A stretch of DNA of 64,000 nt from Ahrensia sp. (GCA_002698425.1 NZXU01000046.1:17201-81200), one strand, 5' to 3'; shown: positions 33,113-43,967, counted from the stretch's first letter. Notes: generated from the sequence alone by a model not told the origin. A program made the numbers and translations.

Positions 33113-34348
33113 TCAGCCGAAGAAGCTTCGCGCCTTTTCCAGCGCCTCGGCCAGAACGTCGATTTCCGCCTTGGTGTTATACATGGCGAAGGATGCCCTG
33201 CATGTCGAGGTCACGCCGAACCGCGTCAGCAGCGGCTGCGCGCAATGGGTGCCGGCGCGCACCGCGACGCCGGAGCGGTCGATCAGCATCGACACGTCAT
33301 GCGCGTGGATGCCCTCCATCTCGAAGGAGACGATGGCGCCCTTGCCCGGCGCGTCGCCGATGATGCGCAGCGAATTGATCCGCCCGAGTTGCTCATGCGC
33401 GTAGGCTTTCAGCTCAGCCTCATGCGCGGCGATCGCCTCGCGGCCGATCCCGTCCATATAGTCGAGCGCGAAACCCAGCCCGATCGCCTGCACGATCGGC
33501 GGCGTGCCCGCCTCGAAACGATGCGGCGGCTCGTTATAGGTGATCTTGTCGACGGTCACTTCGCCGATCATCTCGCCACCGCCCTGGAACGGCCGCATGG
33601 CTTCCAGCCGGTCGGTCTTGCCATACAGCACGCCGATGCCCGACGGGCCGTAGACCTTGTGTCCGGTGAAGACATACCAGTCGCAGTCGAGATCCTGCAT
33701 GTCGACCGGCATGTGCACCGCGCTCTGGCTGCCGTCGACCAGTACCGGAATGCCGCGCTCATGCGCGATCCGGCAGATTTCCTTCATCGGAACGACGGTG
33801 CCGAGCACGTTAGACATATGCGTGATGGCGACCAGCTTGGTGCGCTCGGTCAGGCAGGCCGTGAACGCCTCGATGTCCAGGGCGCCGTCGTCGGTGACCG
33901 GTGCGAAGACCAGCTTCGCGCCCTGCCGCTCCCGGATGAAGTGCCACGGCACGATATTGGCGTGATGCTCCATGATCGAGACAACGATCTCATCGCCCTC
34001 GCCGATATTGGGCATGCCCCAGCCATAGGCGACGGTGTTGATCGCCTCGGTCGCGTTCTTGGTGAAGACGATGTTGTCCGACGACTCGGCGTTCAGGAAC
34101 CGCCGAACCTTCTCGCGCGCCGCCTCATAGGCGTCTGTGGCGGCGTTCGACAGGAAATGCAGGCCGCGATGCACATTGGCGTATTCGGTCTCATAGGCGG
34201 CCGTCACCGCATCGATCACCTGGCGCGGCTTCTGGGCCGACGCACCATTGTCGAGATAGACGAGCGGCTTGCCATGCACCTCGCGCGACAGGATCGGAAA
34301 ATCCGCCCTGATCGCCTCGACGTCATAGGCTGGTGTCTTCGCATCCAT
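33113..34348 (-). CDS. sufS: SufS cysteine desulfurase (class II)
   Basis: The 411-aa PLP enzyme takes sulfur from cysteine for Fe-S cluster assembly. It has the PLP lysine Lys231 in FTGHKVYGPSG and the catalytic Cys383 in TSTCRASFAMYNT, matching SufS (not IscS). RAGTHCAQPL is the preceding SufS hallmark. It starts 2 bp after the sufD stop. No sufE gene is in this operon; a desulfurase partner should be elsewhere, or another sulfur acceptor is used. Confidence 0.95.
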   Translation of the reverse strand: MDAKTPAYDVEAIRADFPILSREVHGKPLVYLDNGASAQKPRQVIDAVTAAYETEYANVHRGLHFLSNAATDAYEAAREKVRRFLNAESSDNIVFTKNATEAINTVAYGWGMPNIGEGDEIVVSIMEHHANIVPWHFIRERQGAKLVFAPVTDDGALDIEAFTACLTERTKLVAITHMSNVLGTVVPMKEICRIAHERGIPVLVDGSQSAVHMPVDMQDLDCDWYVFTGHKVYGPSGIGVLYGKTDRLEAMRPFQGGGEMIGEVTVDKITYNEPPHRFEAGTPPIVQAIGLGFALDYMDGIGREAIAAHEAELKAYAHEQLGRINSLRIIGDAPGKGAIVSFEMEGIHAHDVSMLIDRSGVAVRAGTHCAQPLLTRFGVTSTCRASFAMYNTKAEIDVLAEALEKARSFFG

Positions 34349-34350
34349 GA

Positions 34351-35622
34351 TCAGGCATGCACCTCAAGCCAGCGGTCGATCCGCGTTTCCAGCGCCTCGA
34401 TCAGCGCATCGTCATCGAGTTCCTCGACGATCTCGGCGACAAAGGCCTTGATCAGCAGGCCGCGCGCGGACTTCTCGGAAATGCCCCGCGCCATCAGGTA
34501 GAACAGGTGGTCCTCGTCGATCTCGGCGACCGTCGCGCCATGGGCGCAGACAACGTCGTCGGCGAAGATCTCGAGTTCCGGCTTGGTCGAGAAGCCGGCG
34601 TCGTCGGACAGGAGCAGCGTGTTGCAGGCCATCTGCGCATCGGTCTTCTGGGCGATCCGGTCGACGCGGATCTGGCCCTGGAAGACGCCCTGCGCCTTGC
34701 CGGTGACCACGTTGCGCACGGTCTCCGTCGAGGTCGTGTTCGGCACCAGATGGCCGAGCGACAGCGTCACGTCGCAATGGGCCTTGTCGCCGATCAGATT
34801 GACCGCCCGGAAGGTCAGGTCCGCGCCCTCGCCCAAAACGTCGCCATTGATTTCCTGGCGAACCACCTTGCCCGACAGATTGACGATGAAGAGCGTCAGC
34901 CTGGCGTCTTCCTCCATCGTCACGTTCATCTGCGAAAGATGCGTCGCGGCGTCGCCCGCTTCCTGGACTGTCACCCAGAGCGCTTCAGAGCCCTTGCGCA
35001 GCTTCAGTTCGGTCACGGCCGTTTCCAGGACCTCGGCGTCGCTGCCCGCATGCCGGTCGAAGAACGTAACCTTCGCGCCTTCGCCGATGGTGACCGAGTT
35101 GCGGGTGTGAATCTGGCCGCCATCATGCAGCGTCTGCAATTCCACCGGTTTCGCTATGGTCGCGCCGCCTTCGACATTGATGACGAAGCCGTCGGTCACG
35201 AAGGCAGAGTTGATCAGCCCGGTCGCGTCATGCACGCCGTGGTCATACACGCTCACGCCGGACACATCGGCCCTGAGCGCATCGGACATCGAGCCGACCG
35301 TCACACCCTCGACCGGCTCCGTCGCGGCGACTTCGCCGTTGCGCAGCACCAGCCGCGCGGTGCCTTCGATGATCCGCTCCAGTTCCCCGGCGCCGCCCGA
35401 CGGGGCAATCGCCGGCACCGTGGCCAGCAGCCGGCGCAGGTCTGTGTAGTGCCACGCCTCGACGCGCCGGGTCGGCAGGCCGTTTTCCTTGATCGCCTGG
35501 ATGGCGCGGTCGCGCAGCTTCACCATCTCGGCATTGCCGGGCAGTGAACCGAATTGCGCGCCGAACTGGTCGACAAGCGCCGTCTCGGCCGCCGTCAGCG
35601 GCAGTTTCGACTGGACAGTCAT
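34351..35622 (-). CDS. sufD: SufD, scaffold subunit of the SufBCD complex
   Basis: The 423-aa protein is a beta-helix SufB/SufD-fold subunit; C-terminal motifs CNTLLLSDDAGFSTKPELEIFADDVVCAHGATV and DHLFYLMARGI are diagnostic. It forms the Fe-S scaffold with SufB and the ATPase SufC. Start ATG 35622 has GGAAGGAG upstream; the in-frame extension above it is not homologous. It is 22 bp downstream of sufC. Confidence 0.94.
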   Translation of the reverse strand: MTVQSKLPLTAAETALVDQFGAQFGSLPGNAEMVKLRDRAIQAIKENGLPTRRVEAWHYTDLRRLLATVPAIAPSGGAGELERIIEGTARLVLRNGEVAATEPVEGVTVGSMSDALRADVSGVSVYDHGVHDATGLINSAFVTDGFVINVEGGATIAKPVELQTLHDGGQIHTRNSVTIGEGAKVTFFDRHAGSDAEVLETAVTELKLRKGSEALWVTVQEAGDAATHLSQMNVTMEEDARLTLFIVNLSGKVVRQEINGDVLGEGADLTFRAVNLIGDKAHCDVTLSLGHLVPNTTSTETVRNVVTGKAQGVFQGQIRVDRIAQKTDAQMACNTLLLSDDAGFSTKPELEIFADDVVCAHGATVAEIDEDHLFYLMARGISEKSARGLLIKAFVAEIVEELDDDALIEALETRIDRWLEVHA

Positions 35623-35644
35623 CCGTCGTCTCCTTCCGCTTTGA

Positions 35645-36400
35645 TCAGGCCGCTTCGTTGATGATGTCGGCGTAGCCATTGGCCTCGAGTTCGAGCGCCA
35701 GGGACTTGTCGCCGGTCTTGACGATCCGGCCGCGCGACAGGACATGCACCGTGTCCGGGACGATATAGTCGAGCAGGCGCTGGTAATGCGTGATGACGAT
35801 GGTCGCGCGGTCCGGCGAGCGCAGCGAGTTCACGCCGTCGGACACGACCTTCAGCGCATCGATGTCGAGGCCGGAATCGGTTTCGTCCAGCACGCAGAGC
35901 TTCGGCTCCAGCAGCTTCATCTGCAGGATTTCGGCGCGCTTCTTCTCGCCGCCGGAAAAGCCGACATTGAGCGGGCGCTTCAGCATCTCCATCGAGATGT
36001 CGAGGCTGCCGGCGGCTTCCTTGACGAGGCGGATGAAGTCCGGCGTCGTGAGTTCGTCCTCGCCGCGCGCCTTGCGCTGCTCGTTCATCGCGACCTTCAG
36101 GAACTGCATGGTCGCCACGCCCGGGATCTCCATTGGATACTGGAAGGCGAGGAAGATGCCGGCGGCGGCACGCTCGGCCGGGTCCATTTCGAGGATGTTC
36201 TCACCATTGTAGACGATCTCGCCCTCGGTGACCTCGTAGTCGTCGCGGCCGGCGAGAATATAGGACAGGGTCGACTTGCCCGACCCGTTCGGCCCCATGA
36301 TGGCAGCCACCTCACCCGCCTTCACGGAGAGGTTCAGCCCCTTGATGATTTCCGTGCCGTCTTCCGCGATGCGGGCGTGCAGGTTCTTGATCTCAAGCAT
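35645..36400 (-). CDS. sufC: SufC, ATPase of the SufBCD complex
   Basis: The 251-aa ABC-type ATPase (non-transporting) has Walker A GPNGSGKST (36-44), FSGGEKKR (148-155) and Walker B CVLDETDSGLD (169-179); SGGEKKR with DETDSGLD is the SufC hallmark. It powers rearrangement of the SufBD scaffold. It is separated from sufB by about 900 bp containing a nuclease gene and palindromic repeats, an unusual break in this operon. ATG 36400 has AGGAAA upstream. Confidence 0.95.
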   Translation of the reverse strand: MLEIKNLHARIAEDGTEIIKGLNLSVKAGEVAAIMGPNGSGKSTLSYILAGRDDYEVTEGEIVYNGENILEMDPAERAAAGIFLAFQYPMEIPGVATMQFLKVAMNEQRKARGEDELTTPDFIRLVKEAAGSLDISMEMLKRPLNVGFSGGEKKRAEILQMKLLEPKLCVLDETDSGLDIDALKVVSDGVNSLRSPDRATIVITHYQRLLDYIVPDTVHVLSRGRIVKTGDKSLALELEANGYADIINEAA

Positions 36401-36416
36401 TCTTCATTTCCTTTTC

Positions 36417-36608
36417 CCGTCATTCCGGGGCCGCATTCTCTTTTTCGTCATTCCGGGGCCGCGAAGCGGAACCCGGAATCCAGAGCCGTGCGCCCTGCGG
36501 TATTTTTGGCCGTCGAAAGCCATGAATTCCGTCATCCACGAACCAGCCTCGGTCTCGAAACTCTCGGTTCTGGATTCCGGGTTGCGCTCTGCGCCCCCGG
36601 AATGACGG
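36417..36608. repeat. GTCATTCCGGG palindromic repeat element, left copy
   Basis: A 192-bp element: a partial half-repeat (36417-36434), then a 42-bp arm (36446-36487, starting CGTCATTCCGGGGCCGC and ending CCGGAATCCAGAGCC), a loop of about 78 bp, and the inverted arm (36566-36608). It can fold into a long hairpin. A second copy of the same design is at 36978-37162, on the other side of the GIY-YIG gene. The arms match a repeat type common in intergenic regions of Hyphomicrobiales. Confidence 0.85.
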
Positions 36609-36639
36609 CTCCATCGTCTATTCTCCGGCACTCTTTCCT

Positions 36640-36966
36640 TCACTCACCACGTGCACGTATCGCCTCCGACGGATTATCGCGCTCATAGCAAACTTCATAC
36701 AGATCCAGCCAATCGGGATTAAATCCCTCGATCAGTTCGAGCTTCCATGCCCGGCGATATGTCTTCAGCTTCTTTTCTCTCTCGATCGCTTCGACGATGT
36801 TGTCATGCCGCTCATACCAAACCAGCGTCTTGCACCCGTATTTCGAAGTAAAGCCCGGCGTTTCTCCGCTACGATGCTCATAGGCTCTGCCCTGCAGATC
36901 GCTGGTCACTCCGACATAGATGGTCCCGTTTCGCTTCGACGCCATCATGTACACCCAGCCAGTCAC
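36640..36966 (-). CDS. GIY-YIG superfamily endonuclease, small single-domain
   Basis: The 108-aa protein is a complete GIY-YIG domain: VYM (5-7), TIYVGVT (15-21, the second half of the GIY-YIG motif), Arg27 with the following H31, and Glu62 in VEAIEREKKL as metal-binding catalytic residue. It belongs to the UPF0213-like small nuclease group, not to UvrC. It is inserted between sufB and sufC and flanked on both sides by copies of the same palindromic repeat. Co-mobility or repeat-specific cleavage is suggested by the layout but is not demonstrated. Confidence 0.9.
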   Translation of the reverse strand: MTGWVYMMASKRNGTIYVGVTSDLQGRAYEHRSGETPGFTSKYGCKTLVWYERHDNIVEAIEREKKLKTYRRAWKLELIEGFNPDWLDLYEVCYERDNPSEAIRARGE

Positions 36967-36977
36967 TACTTACCTCG

Positions 36978-37162
36978 CCGTCATTCCGGGACCGCCTCTT
37001 TCTCCCTCGTCATTCCGGGGCCGCGCAGCGGAACCCGGAATCCAGAGCCGAGCGTTTCGTCAATTCACTCCGATCAGAATTCTCATGTCCAACATCGTCA
37101 TCATTTTCTTCCATCTCTCGGGTCTGGATTCCGGGTTCCGCAAAGCGGCCCCGGAATGACGG
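36978..37162. repeat. GTCATTCCGGG palindromic repeat element, right copy
   Basis: Built like the left copy: a partial half-repeat (36978-36996), a 42-bp arm (37008-37049), a 71-bp loop and an inverted 42-bp arm (37121-37162). The arms are nearly identical to those at 36446-36487 and 36566-36608, while the loop differs. The remaining part of the 338-bp gap up to the sufB stop at 37305 shows no gene. Confidence 0.85.
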
Positions 37163-37304
37163 TTTGCGCTCAGCGCTAAAACCCCGCCAGTCCCGACAGA
37201 AAGGACACTATGCGCCCAATCCAGCTTTTCTCGTTCCGTTCCTTCAGAAACCGGTAGCGCTCCGGTTTTTCTTTTTCCCTATGTTCCTTCACTTCCGACA
37301 AGCG

Positions 37305-38774
<1,470 letters not shown>

Positions 38775-38853
38775 AACGAACTCCGTTCTTGCATTCTCGT
38801 TCCGGCCGGTGCCGGCATGACGTGCCTATCCGTGGAGATAGGTGATAAGGCAG

Positions 38854-38870
38854 TTTTGAAAAGTTCTAAA
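38854..38870. promoter_or_regulatory. predicted Irr box (iron control element) upstream of sufB
   Basis: TTTTGAAAAGTTCTAAA is an imperfect palindrome that fits the rhizobial iron control element TTTAGAA-N3-TTCTAAA in all but two positions when read on the minus strand. It lies 80-96 bp upstream of the sufB start, in the AT-rich intergenic region after the cysteine desulfurase gene. Irr is a heme/iron-responsive Fur-family regulator controlling Fe-S assembly in Hyphomicrobiales. The call rests on the sequence match. Confidence 0.65.
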
Positions 38871-38916
38871 GTGAAAAATATGACTTTCTGACATATGTTT
38901 TCCCGAAGCGCTTTTC

Positions 38917-40107
38917 TCAAGCCCTTTCGAGGCGATTTTCCGGGCGTGCCCGTGCGACAATTTTGTGGAAGGCTTCGCCGAACTTCGCGACGGCGTCCTC
39001 TCCGGTTTCACGGCCAAAGGAAACGCGTATCGCGCCTTCATCCGAATTGACGTCCATCGCCGTGAGCACGTGGCTGCGGCCGACCTTTCCTGACGAGCAG
39101 GCTGAGCCGGCGGAGACGGCGATCCCCGCCAGATCGAAGGCGATCTGCATCGTCTCGGCCTTGAGGCCCGGAATGGTGAAGAACAGCGTGTTCGCCAGGC
39201 GCGGCGCATCCGCGCCATGGATGATCGCGTCCGGCGCGATGTCGAGGATCGTCCGCTCGAACCGGTCGCGGATCCCGGCGCGGTCCCCGAACTGCGCGAC
39301 CGTCTCCGCGGCCACCTCGGCCGCCGCGCCGAAGCCGGCGAGATTGGCGACGGCCTCGGTGCCGCCGCGATGCCCGCGTTCCTGTCCGCCGCCCGCGATC
39401 AGCGGCATCGGCATCATCAGGTCGGACGCCGCGACGAAAGCGCCGGCCCCATTCGGCCCGCCGATCTTGTGCGAGGAAAGGATGAGGTAATCGCCGCATC
39501 CCTCTGTAATGTCGATGGAAACGCGACCCAGCGCTTGCACGGCGTCGACCACCAGAACGCCGCCCTTGGCCTTCACCAGCGCCGCGATCTCGCTCACCGG
39601 CTGGATCACGCCGGTCTCGTTATTGGCCCAGTGGACGGCGACCAGCGGCAGGCCGGCCTTGCTGTCATGGCCGTCAAGCGCTGCCTCCAACGCGCCGAGA
39701 TCGAGAAGACCCGACGCCTGCACCGGCACCGTCTCGACCGCGTTCTTCGCGAATCGCCCGCCAGCGAGCATGCAGGGATGGTCCGCCGCGCAGACATAGA
39801 GCCGCGAAAAGGTGAGCGGCGACCGGCCGAAGGAATAATTCGGCGTCAGAAGCGTCGCGGCGGCCTCGGTCGCGCCCGAGGTGAAGACCACATGGTCCGG
39901 CTTCGCGTTGACCAGCGCCGCGACGCTGCGCCGCGCCTTTTGCACCAGCGCCCGGGCCGCCCGGCCCGCGCCGTGTACGGAAGACGGATTGGCGTCATTG
40001 TCGAGCGCGGAAATCATCGCCGCGCGCGCCTCGCCCAGAAGCGGCGCGGACGCATTGTAATCCAGGTAAATGGCCTGCTTTCCCGTCGCCATGGCCAAGA
40101 CTTCCAT
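38917..40107 (-). CDS. cysteine desulfurase, IscS/NifS-like (class I)
   Basis: The 396-aa PLP enzyme has Lys214 (LILSSHKIGGPNG) for PLP and Cys337 in GSACSSGKVGRSHVL, the IscS/NifS class I active-site loop. It precedes sufB, so the suf cluster contains two different desulfurases; this one could serve other sulfur uses such as tRNA thiolation. Starting codon ATG 40107 has AAGGA upstream; an ATG at 40092 is possible. No iscR is present upstream; an alpha/beta hydrolase is divergent. Confidence 0.92.
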   Translation of the reverse strand: MEVLAMATGKQAIYLDYNASAPLLGEARAAMISALDNDANPSSVHGAGRAARALVQKARRSVAALVNAKPDHVVFTSGATEAAATLLTPNYSFGRSPLTFSRLYVCAADHPCMLAGGRFAKNAVETVPVQASGLLDLGALEAALDGHDSKAGLPLVAVHWANNETGVIQPVSEIAALVKAKGGVLVVDAVQALGRVSIDITEGCGDYLILSSHKIGGPNGAGAFVAASDLMMPMPLIAGGGQERGHRGGTEAVANLAGFGAAAEVAAETVAQFGDRAGIRDRFERTILDIAPDAIIHGADAPRLANTLFFTIPGLKAETMQIAFDLAGIAVSAGSACSSGKVGRSHVLTAMDVNSDEGAIRVSFGRETGEDAVAKFGEAFHKIVARARPENRLERA

Positions 40108-40286
40108 CAATTTCCTTGAATTCTGCAGTCCAAACGCCTTAAGACAGCGGCTCCGCGTGAACCGACACGCCAGTTTGGAAGCTTTCCGATTGTCTTAGAG
40201 ATGCCACCCGCTACCGTCAACCGACCGGATTTCCACTTGGAGAAGCCGGTTTGCGGGCGGGTGGGCAGCCCCGTTACGGAGTACAC

Positions 40287-40961
40287 ATGCCAGAGGTGAT
40301 TTTCGCCGGTCCCGCCGGTCGGCTCGAGGGCCGCTACCAGCCTTCCACGGAAAAGAACGCGCCGATCGCGATGGTTCTTCATCCGCATCCGCAGTTCGGC
40401 GGCACGATGAACAACCAGATCGTCTACAACCTGTTCTACATGTTCCAGAAGCGCGGCTTCACCACGCTCCGTTTCAACTTCCGCGGCATCGGCCGCAGCC
40501 AGGGCGAGTTCGACCATGGCGCGGGCGAACTCTCCGACGCCGCCGCGGCGCTCGACTGGGTGCAGTCGCTGCATCCGGATTCGAAATCCTGCTGGATCGC
40601 CGGCTATTCCTTCGGCGCGTGGATCGGCATGCAGCTCTTGATGCGCCGCCCCGAGATCGAGGGCTTCCTGTCGATCGCGCCGCAGCCCAACACTTACGAT
40701 TTCTCGTTCCTGGCGCCCTGCCCCTCCTCCGGCCTGATCATTCACGGCTCGGAAGACAAGGTCGCCCCGCCGAAGGACGTCCAGGGCCTGGTCGACAAGC
40801 TGCACACGCAAAAGGGCATCCTGATCACCCAAAAGACGCTGGAAGGCGCCAACCACTTCTTCACGGACCAGACCGAGACGCTGATGGCCGAATGCGAGGA
40901 CTATCTCGATGCGCGGCTGCGCGGCGAACTCGTTCCCGAGACCGTCAAGCGCCTGAAGTAG
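40287..40961 (+). CDS. alpha/beta hydrolase of the short esterase-like type
   Basis: The 224-aa protein has the alpha/beta-hydrolase elbow GYSFG (106-110, nucleophile Ser108), an acid in GSEDKVAPP and a histidine in GANHFF near the C-terminus, making a full catalytic triad. HPHPQFGGTMNNQIV near the N-terminus is typical of a conserved family found beside the suf cluster in Hyphomicrobiales. Substrate is unknown. ATG 40287 follows GGAG. Confidence 0.86.
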   Translation: MPEVIFAGPAGRLEGRYQPSTEKNAPIAMVLHPHPQFGGTMNNQIVYNLFYMFQKRGFTTLRFNFRGIGRSQGEFDHGAGELSDAAAALDWVQSLHPDSKSCWIAGYSFGAWIGMQLLMRRPEIEGFLSIAPQPNTYDFSFLAPCPSSGLIIHGSEDKVAPPKDVQGLVDKLHTQKGILITQKTLEGANHFFTDQTETLMAECEDYLDARLRGELVPETVKRLK

Positions 40962-40973
40962 CGCCGAGCCCGG

Positions 40974-42611
40974 TCAGGGCGCGATCCGGTACATCCTGAG
41001 CAGCAGGTCGTTGCCGTTCGAATAGTTGATGCCGCCGATCTCGGCGATCTGGCTCAGCGAACGGCCGCCTGCCTCCACCCGGTCCTGCAACGCCTTCGCA
41101 TCGCGCCCCGGCACGACGCCGACGGCGCATGCGGGGTTCGCCAGCAGGTGGTCGGCGACGCCGGTCACGCTGGTCAGCAGCGTGTCGGTTTCGGTCAGGA
41201 AGACAAGGCTCGGCTCATGGAAGCCTGCCGAGGCGAGACGCGCCTCCGGACAGGGTTTGTTGGCCCCGAACGCCAGCGCGATGCGCGGCGAGATCCAGAT
41301 GCGCTGGAAGGACGGCGCGACAAAGGTGAACAGCAAGCTGTAGGTGATCACGCCGGCGGCCAGCGCATAGGCGACGCGCCGCAACTCCACCCGCCCCTTG
41401 CGCGGAAAGGCGAAGTAGCCGGCCGTCAGCGCCGCGACGCCTGCGACGATCCCGGCGCCGCTTGCGCCGCTGCCGAGATAGATCGGACCCAGCACGGCGA
41501 GCGCCGCCAGCCCGAGACTGACGACGATTTGGCCGAGGATCGCCAGCCAAAAGAACAGTTTCTGCCAGCGCCACAGCGGAACGGAGACAAAATCGGCGGC
41601 CGAAACCGCGGCCCAGCCCGCCATCAGCGCCAGCGCCGGATAGGCCGGCAGAAGATAGTGCGGCAGCTTCGTCGGCAGGGCCTCGAAGAGCAGCCAGAAC
41701 GGGATATAGGAGCACAACAGGAACATCAGGCGCGCATCGCTCCGCGCCTTGCGCAGCGCCATCAGGCCGGCGCCCAGCAGCAACACGCCGAACGGCCAGA
41801 CATAAAGGCCGTAGGTCAGCATGTAATAGCCGGGCGGCGCGCCGTGCGATTCCTGCGACTGGGCGACCTTGCCGAGCAGGTCCTTGCCCACCGCTTCCTG
41901 CCAGAACGCCCCGCCGCTCTTCCAGGAGATCGCCGCAAGCCAGGGCAGCGCGATCAGCGCGACAACGCCCAATCCCGGCAGAACCCGGAGATTCCGCAGC
42001 CAGCGGATATCCCGCTCCATCACCCACAGCGCCGCCACGGTCAGCACCGAAAGAAGCGGCGCGATCGGTCCCTTGACGAGGATAGCCAATCCTTGCGCGA
42101 CCCAGAACGCCCAGAACAGGTGGCGCGGCACCGCCTCGCCCTGCCGGGAGCGGAAATGGACCTGCGCCAGCGCGCCCTGCGCCGTCACCGTGAAGGCCAG
42201 AAGCATCGCGTCCGTCTTGGCGATATGTCCCTCGAAGGCGAGGCCGAACGTGCCGGCGAGCAGCAGACCGGATATCAGCCCGGCTTGCGGGCCGAACAGC
42301 CGCGATCCGGTCCAGCAGGTCGCCAGCACGGCGGTGACCGCGCCGAGGACGGAAACGAGGCGATACACCCAGATCGAGGCATCCGCGCCCTGCCCGCTCA
42401 GCGCCAGCGCCGCCGATTGTAGCCAGTAGATGCCGACGGGTTTCTTGTAGCGCGACTGCTCCTGCAGCCGGATGTCGACGTAATCGCCGGTCTCCGCCAT
42501 CTGCTTCGTCGCCTGCACATAGCGAGCTTCGTCGCGGTCGATCGGCGGCATGGTCGATATGCCGGGCGCGGCGACCAGAAGCGTGACGATGAGGAGAATC
42601 AGATAGCGCAT
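40974..42611 (-). CDS. ArnT-like glycosyltransferase family 39 integral membrane protein
   Basis: The 545-aa inner-membrane protein has about 11-12 hydrophobic helices and starts with a signal-anchor. The first periplasmic loop has the DRDEARYV motif typical of GT39 (PMT/ArnT) enzymes, which transfer a sugar from a lipid carrier to lipid A or a protein. TKLPHYLLPAYPALA is also conserved. It could modify lipopolysaccharide with aminosugars, but no arn biosynthesis genes are beside it. ATG 42611 is chosen over TTG 42617. Confidence 0.86.
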   Translation of the reverse strand: MRYLILLIVTLLVAAPGISTMPPIDRDEARYVQATKQMAETGDYVDIRLQEQSRYKKPVGIYWLQSAALALSGQGADASIWVYRLVSVLGAVTAVLATCWTGSRLFGPQAGLISGLLLAGTFGLAFEGHIAKTDAMLLAFTVTAQGALAQVHFRSRQGEAVPRHLFWAFWVAQGLAILVKGPIAPLLSVLTVAALWVMERDIRWLRNLRVLPGLGVVALIALPWLAAISWKSGGAFWQEAVGKDLLGKVAQSQESHGAPPGYYMLTYGLYVWPFGVLLLGAGLMALRKARSDARLMFLLCSYIPFWLLFEALPTKLPHYLLPAYPALALMAGWAAVSAADFVSVPLWRWQKLFFWLAILGQIVVSLGLAALAVLGPIYLGSGASGAGIVAGVAALTAGYFAFPRKGRVELRRVAYALAAGVITYSLLFTFVAPSFQRIWISPRIALAFGANKPCPEARLASAGFHEPSLVFLTETDTLLTSVTGVADHLLANPACAVGVVPGRDAKALQDRVEAGGRSLSQIAEIGGINYSNGNDLLLRMYRIAP

Positions 42612-42742
42612 GGACAACCGGTCAGTGACATCCGACGCGCGCCGCGGCGCGTCTCAGGCCCCGTGCGGACGATCCCGCCGCGCGGATCAAGGCCTCTCCG
42701 CTACTACGCGTGCCCATCCGCCAAGGCAAGCTTGCGGACCGC

Positions 42743-43870
42743 TCAGCGAGGATCGGCGACAACGCCGCCGGTCACCGGCTCGCGGCATCCGGTCGTCGTC
42801 GGGAAGGTCAGCGCCAGCCCCTTGCGGGCGCGCACGGCGAGATAGGCCCAGGCCTCCGCCTCCATCATGTCGGGATTGAACCCGGCCTCTCCGGCGGTGA
42901 CGATCCGCGCCGCGCCGCCCGCCGCCGAGCGAAGCGCATCCATGATCGCGCCGTTGCGCGCGCCGCCGCCCGATACGATCCACAGCGCCGGCGCAGTCTC
43001 GATCTTCTCCGCCGCCCTGGTGATCGCCGCCGCGGTCAGAACGGAAAGCGTCGCCGCCCCGTCGGACAATTCCATGCCCGCCATCCCGTCCAGGGTGAAA
43101 TCGCCGCGGTCGAGCGATTTCGGCCCGCCCTTGGCGAAGAAAGGCGCCGACAGATAGCGCTCCACCACCGCCATGTCGGCGCTGCCCTCGCTGGCGATCC
43201 GGCCGCCATCGTCGAACGGGATGCCGGCATTCTGCTCCACCCACTGGTCGATCAGCGCATTGCCGGGCCCGCTGTCGAATGCGGCCGGCGGCGCGCCCGG
43301 CGCGACGAAGGTGACATTGGAGATCCCGCCGATATTGACGAAGGCGACCGACCCGAAACCCGGCTCCAGCGCCGCCGGCAGTCCCGCCGCCAGCGCGGCA
43401 TGATAGACGGGCACCAGAGGCGCGCCCTGCCCGCCATGCACCATGTCGTTGGCGCGCATGTCGGAAACGACGGAAATGCCCGTCTCGCGCGCCAGCAGCG
43501 CCCCGTCGCCGATCTGCACGGTCAGCGCCCTTTCAGGCCTGTGCAGCACCGTCTGCCCGTGGAAGCCGATCACGTCGATCTTGTCGCCGCTCAGGCCATG
43601 CTTGCCGAGGAACGCCCGGACGGCGTCCGCGTGGCGCAATGTCAGGTCCCGTTCCAGTTCCGCCAGTTCGCCGGGCCGTTCCCCGCGTTCGCCGATCGCC
43701 TGCGCGTCCCTCAGCCCCTGTTCGATCCTGCGCCTGAAAGCCGGATCGTAAGGCACGGAAAGCCACGGCCCGCACTGCCCGACGCGAATGCCGTCAGTCT
43801 CGATCAAGGCGACATCGATGCCGTCCATCGATGTGCCGCTCATCAGCCCGATCGCCCGCATCGGCCGCAT
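42743..43870 (-). CDS. anmK: anhydro-N-acetylmuramic acid kinase
   Basis: A 375-aa enzyme that phosphorylates 1,6-anhydro-MurNAc in peptidoglycan recycling. MRAIGLMSGTSMDGIDVALIET is the AnmK signature; DVIGFHGQTVLHRP and NIGGISNVTFV are further family motifs of the actin-like ATPase fold. Start ATG 43870 is preferred because an AGGAGAGG site precedes it. It is divergent from tyrS with a 97-bp shared upstream region. Confidence 0.94.
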   Translation of the reverse strand: MRPMRAIGLMSGTSMDGIDVALIETDGIRVGQCGPWLSVPYDPAFRRRIEQGLRDAQAIGERGERPGELAELERDLTLRHADAVRAFLGKHGLSGDKIDVIGFHGQTVLHRPERALTVQIGDGALLARETGISVVSDMRANDMVHGGQGAPLVPVYHAALAAGLPAALEPGFGSVAFVNIGGISNVTFVAPGAPPAAFDSGPGNALIDQWVEQNAGIPFDDGGRIASEGSADMAVVERYLSAPFFAKGGPKSLDRGDFTLDGMAGMELSDGAATLSVLTAAAITRAAEKIETAPALWIVSGGGARNGAIMDALRSAAGGAARIVTAGEAGFNPDMMEAEAWAYLAVRARKGLALTFPTTTGCREPVTGGVVADPR

Positions 43871-43967
43871 GTCCGTCCTCTCCTTGTCCACACTCGCCCT
43901 TTAGTGCTAAAGCCCCGCCGCGCCAACAAGAAGCCGGCGCATTCTCCCAATCCTGCAGGCAAGCATC

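Noticed and set aside
36417..37162. CRISPR array or IS element because of the repeated palindromes
   Set aside because: Only two composite units with inverted arms, no regularly spaced short repeats, no transposase and no cas genes.
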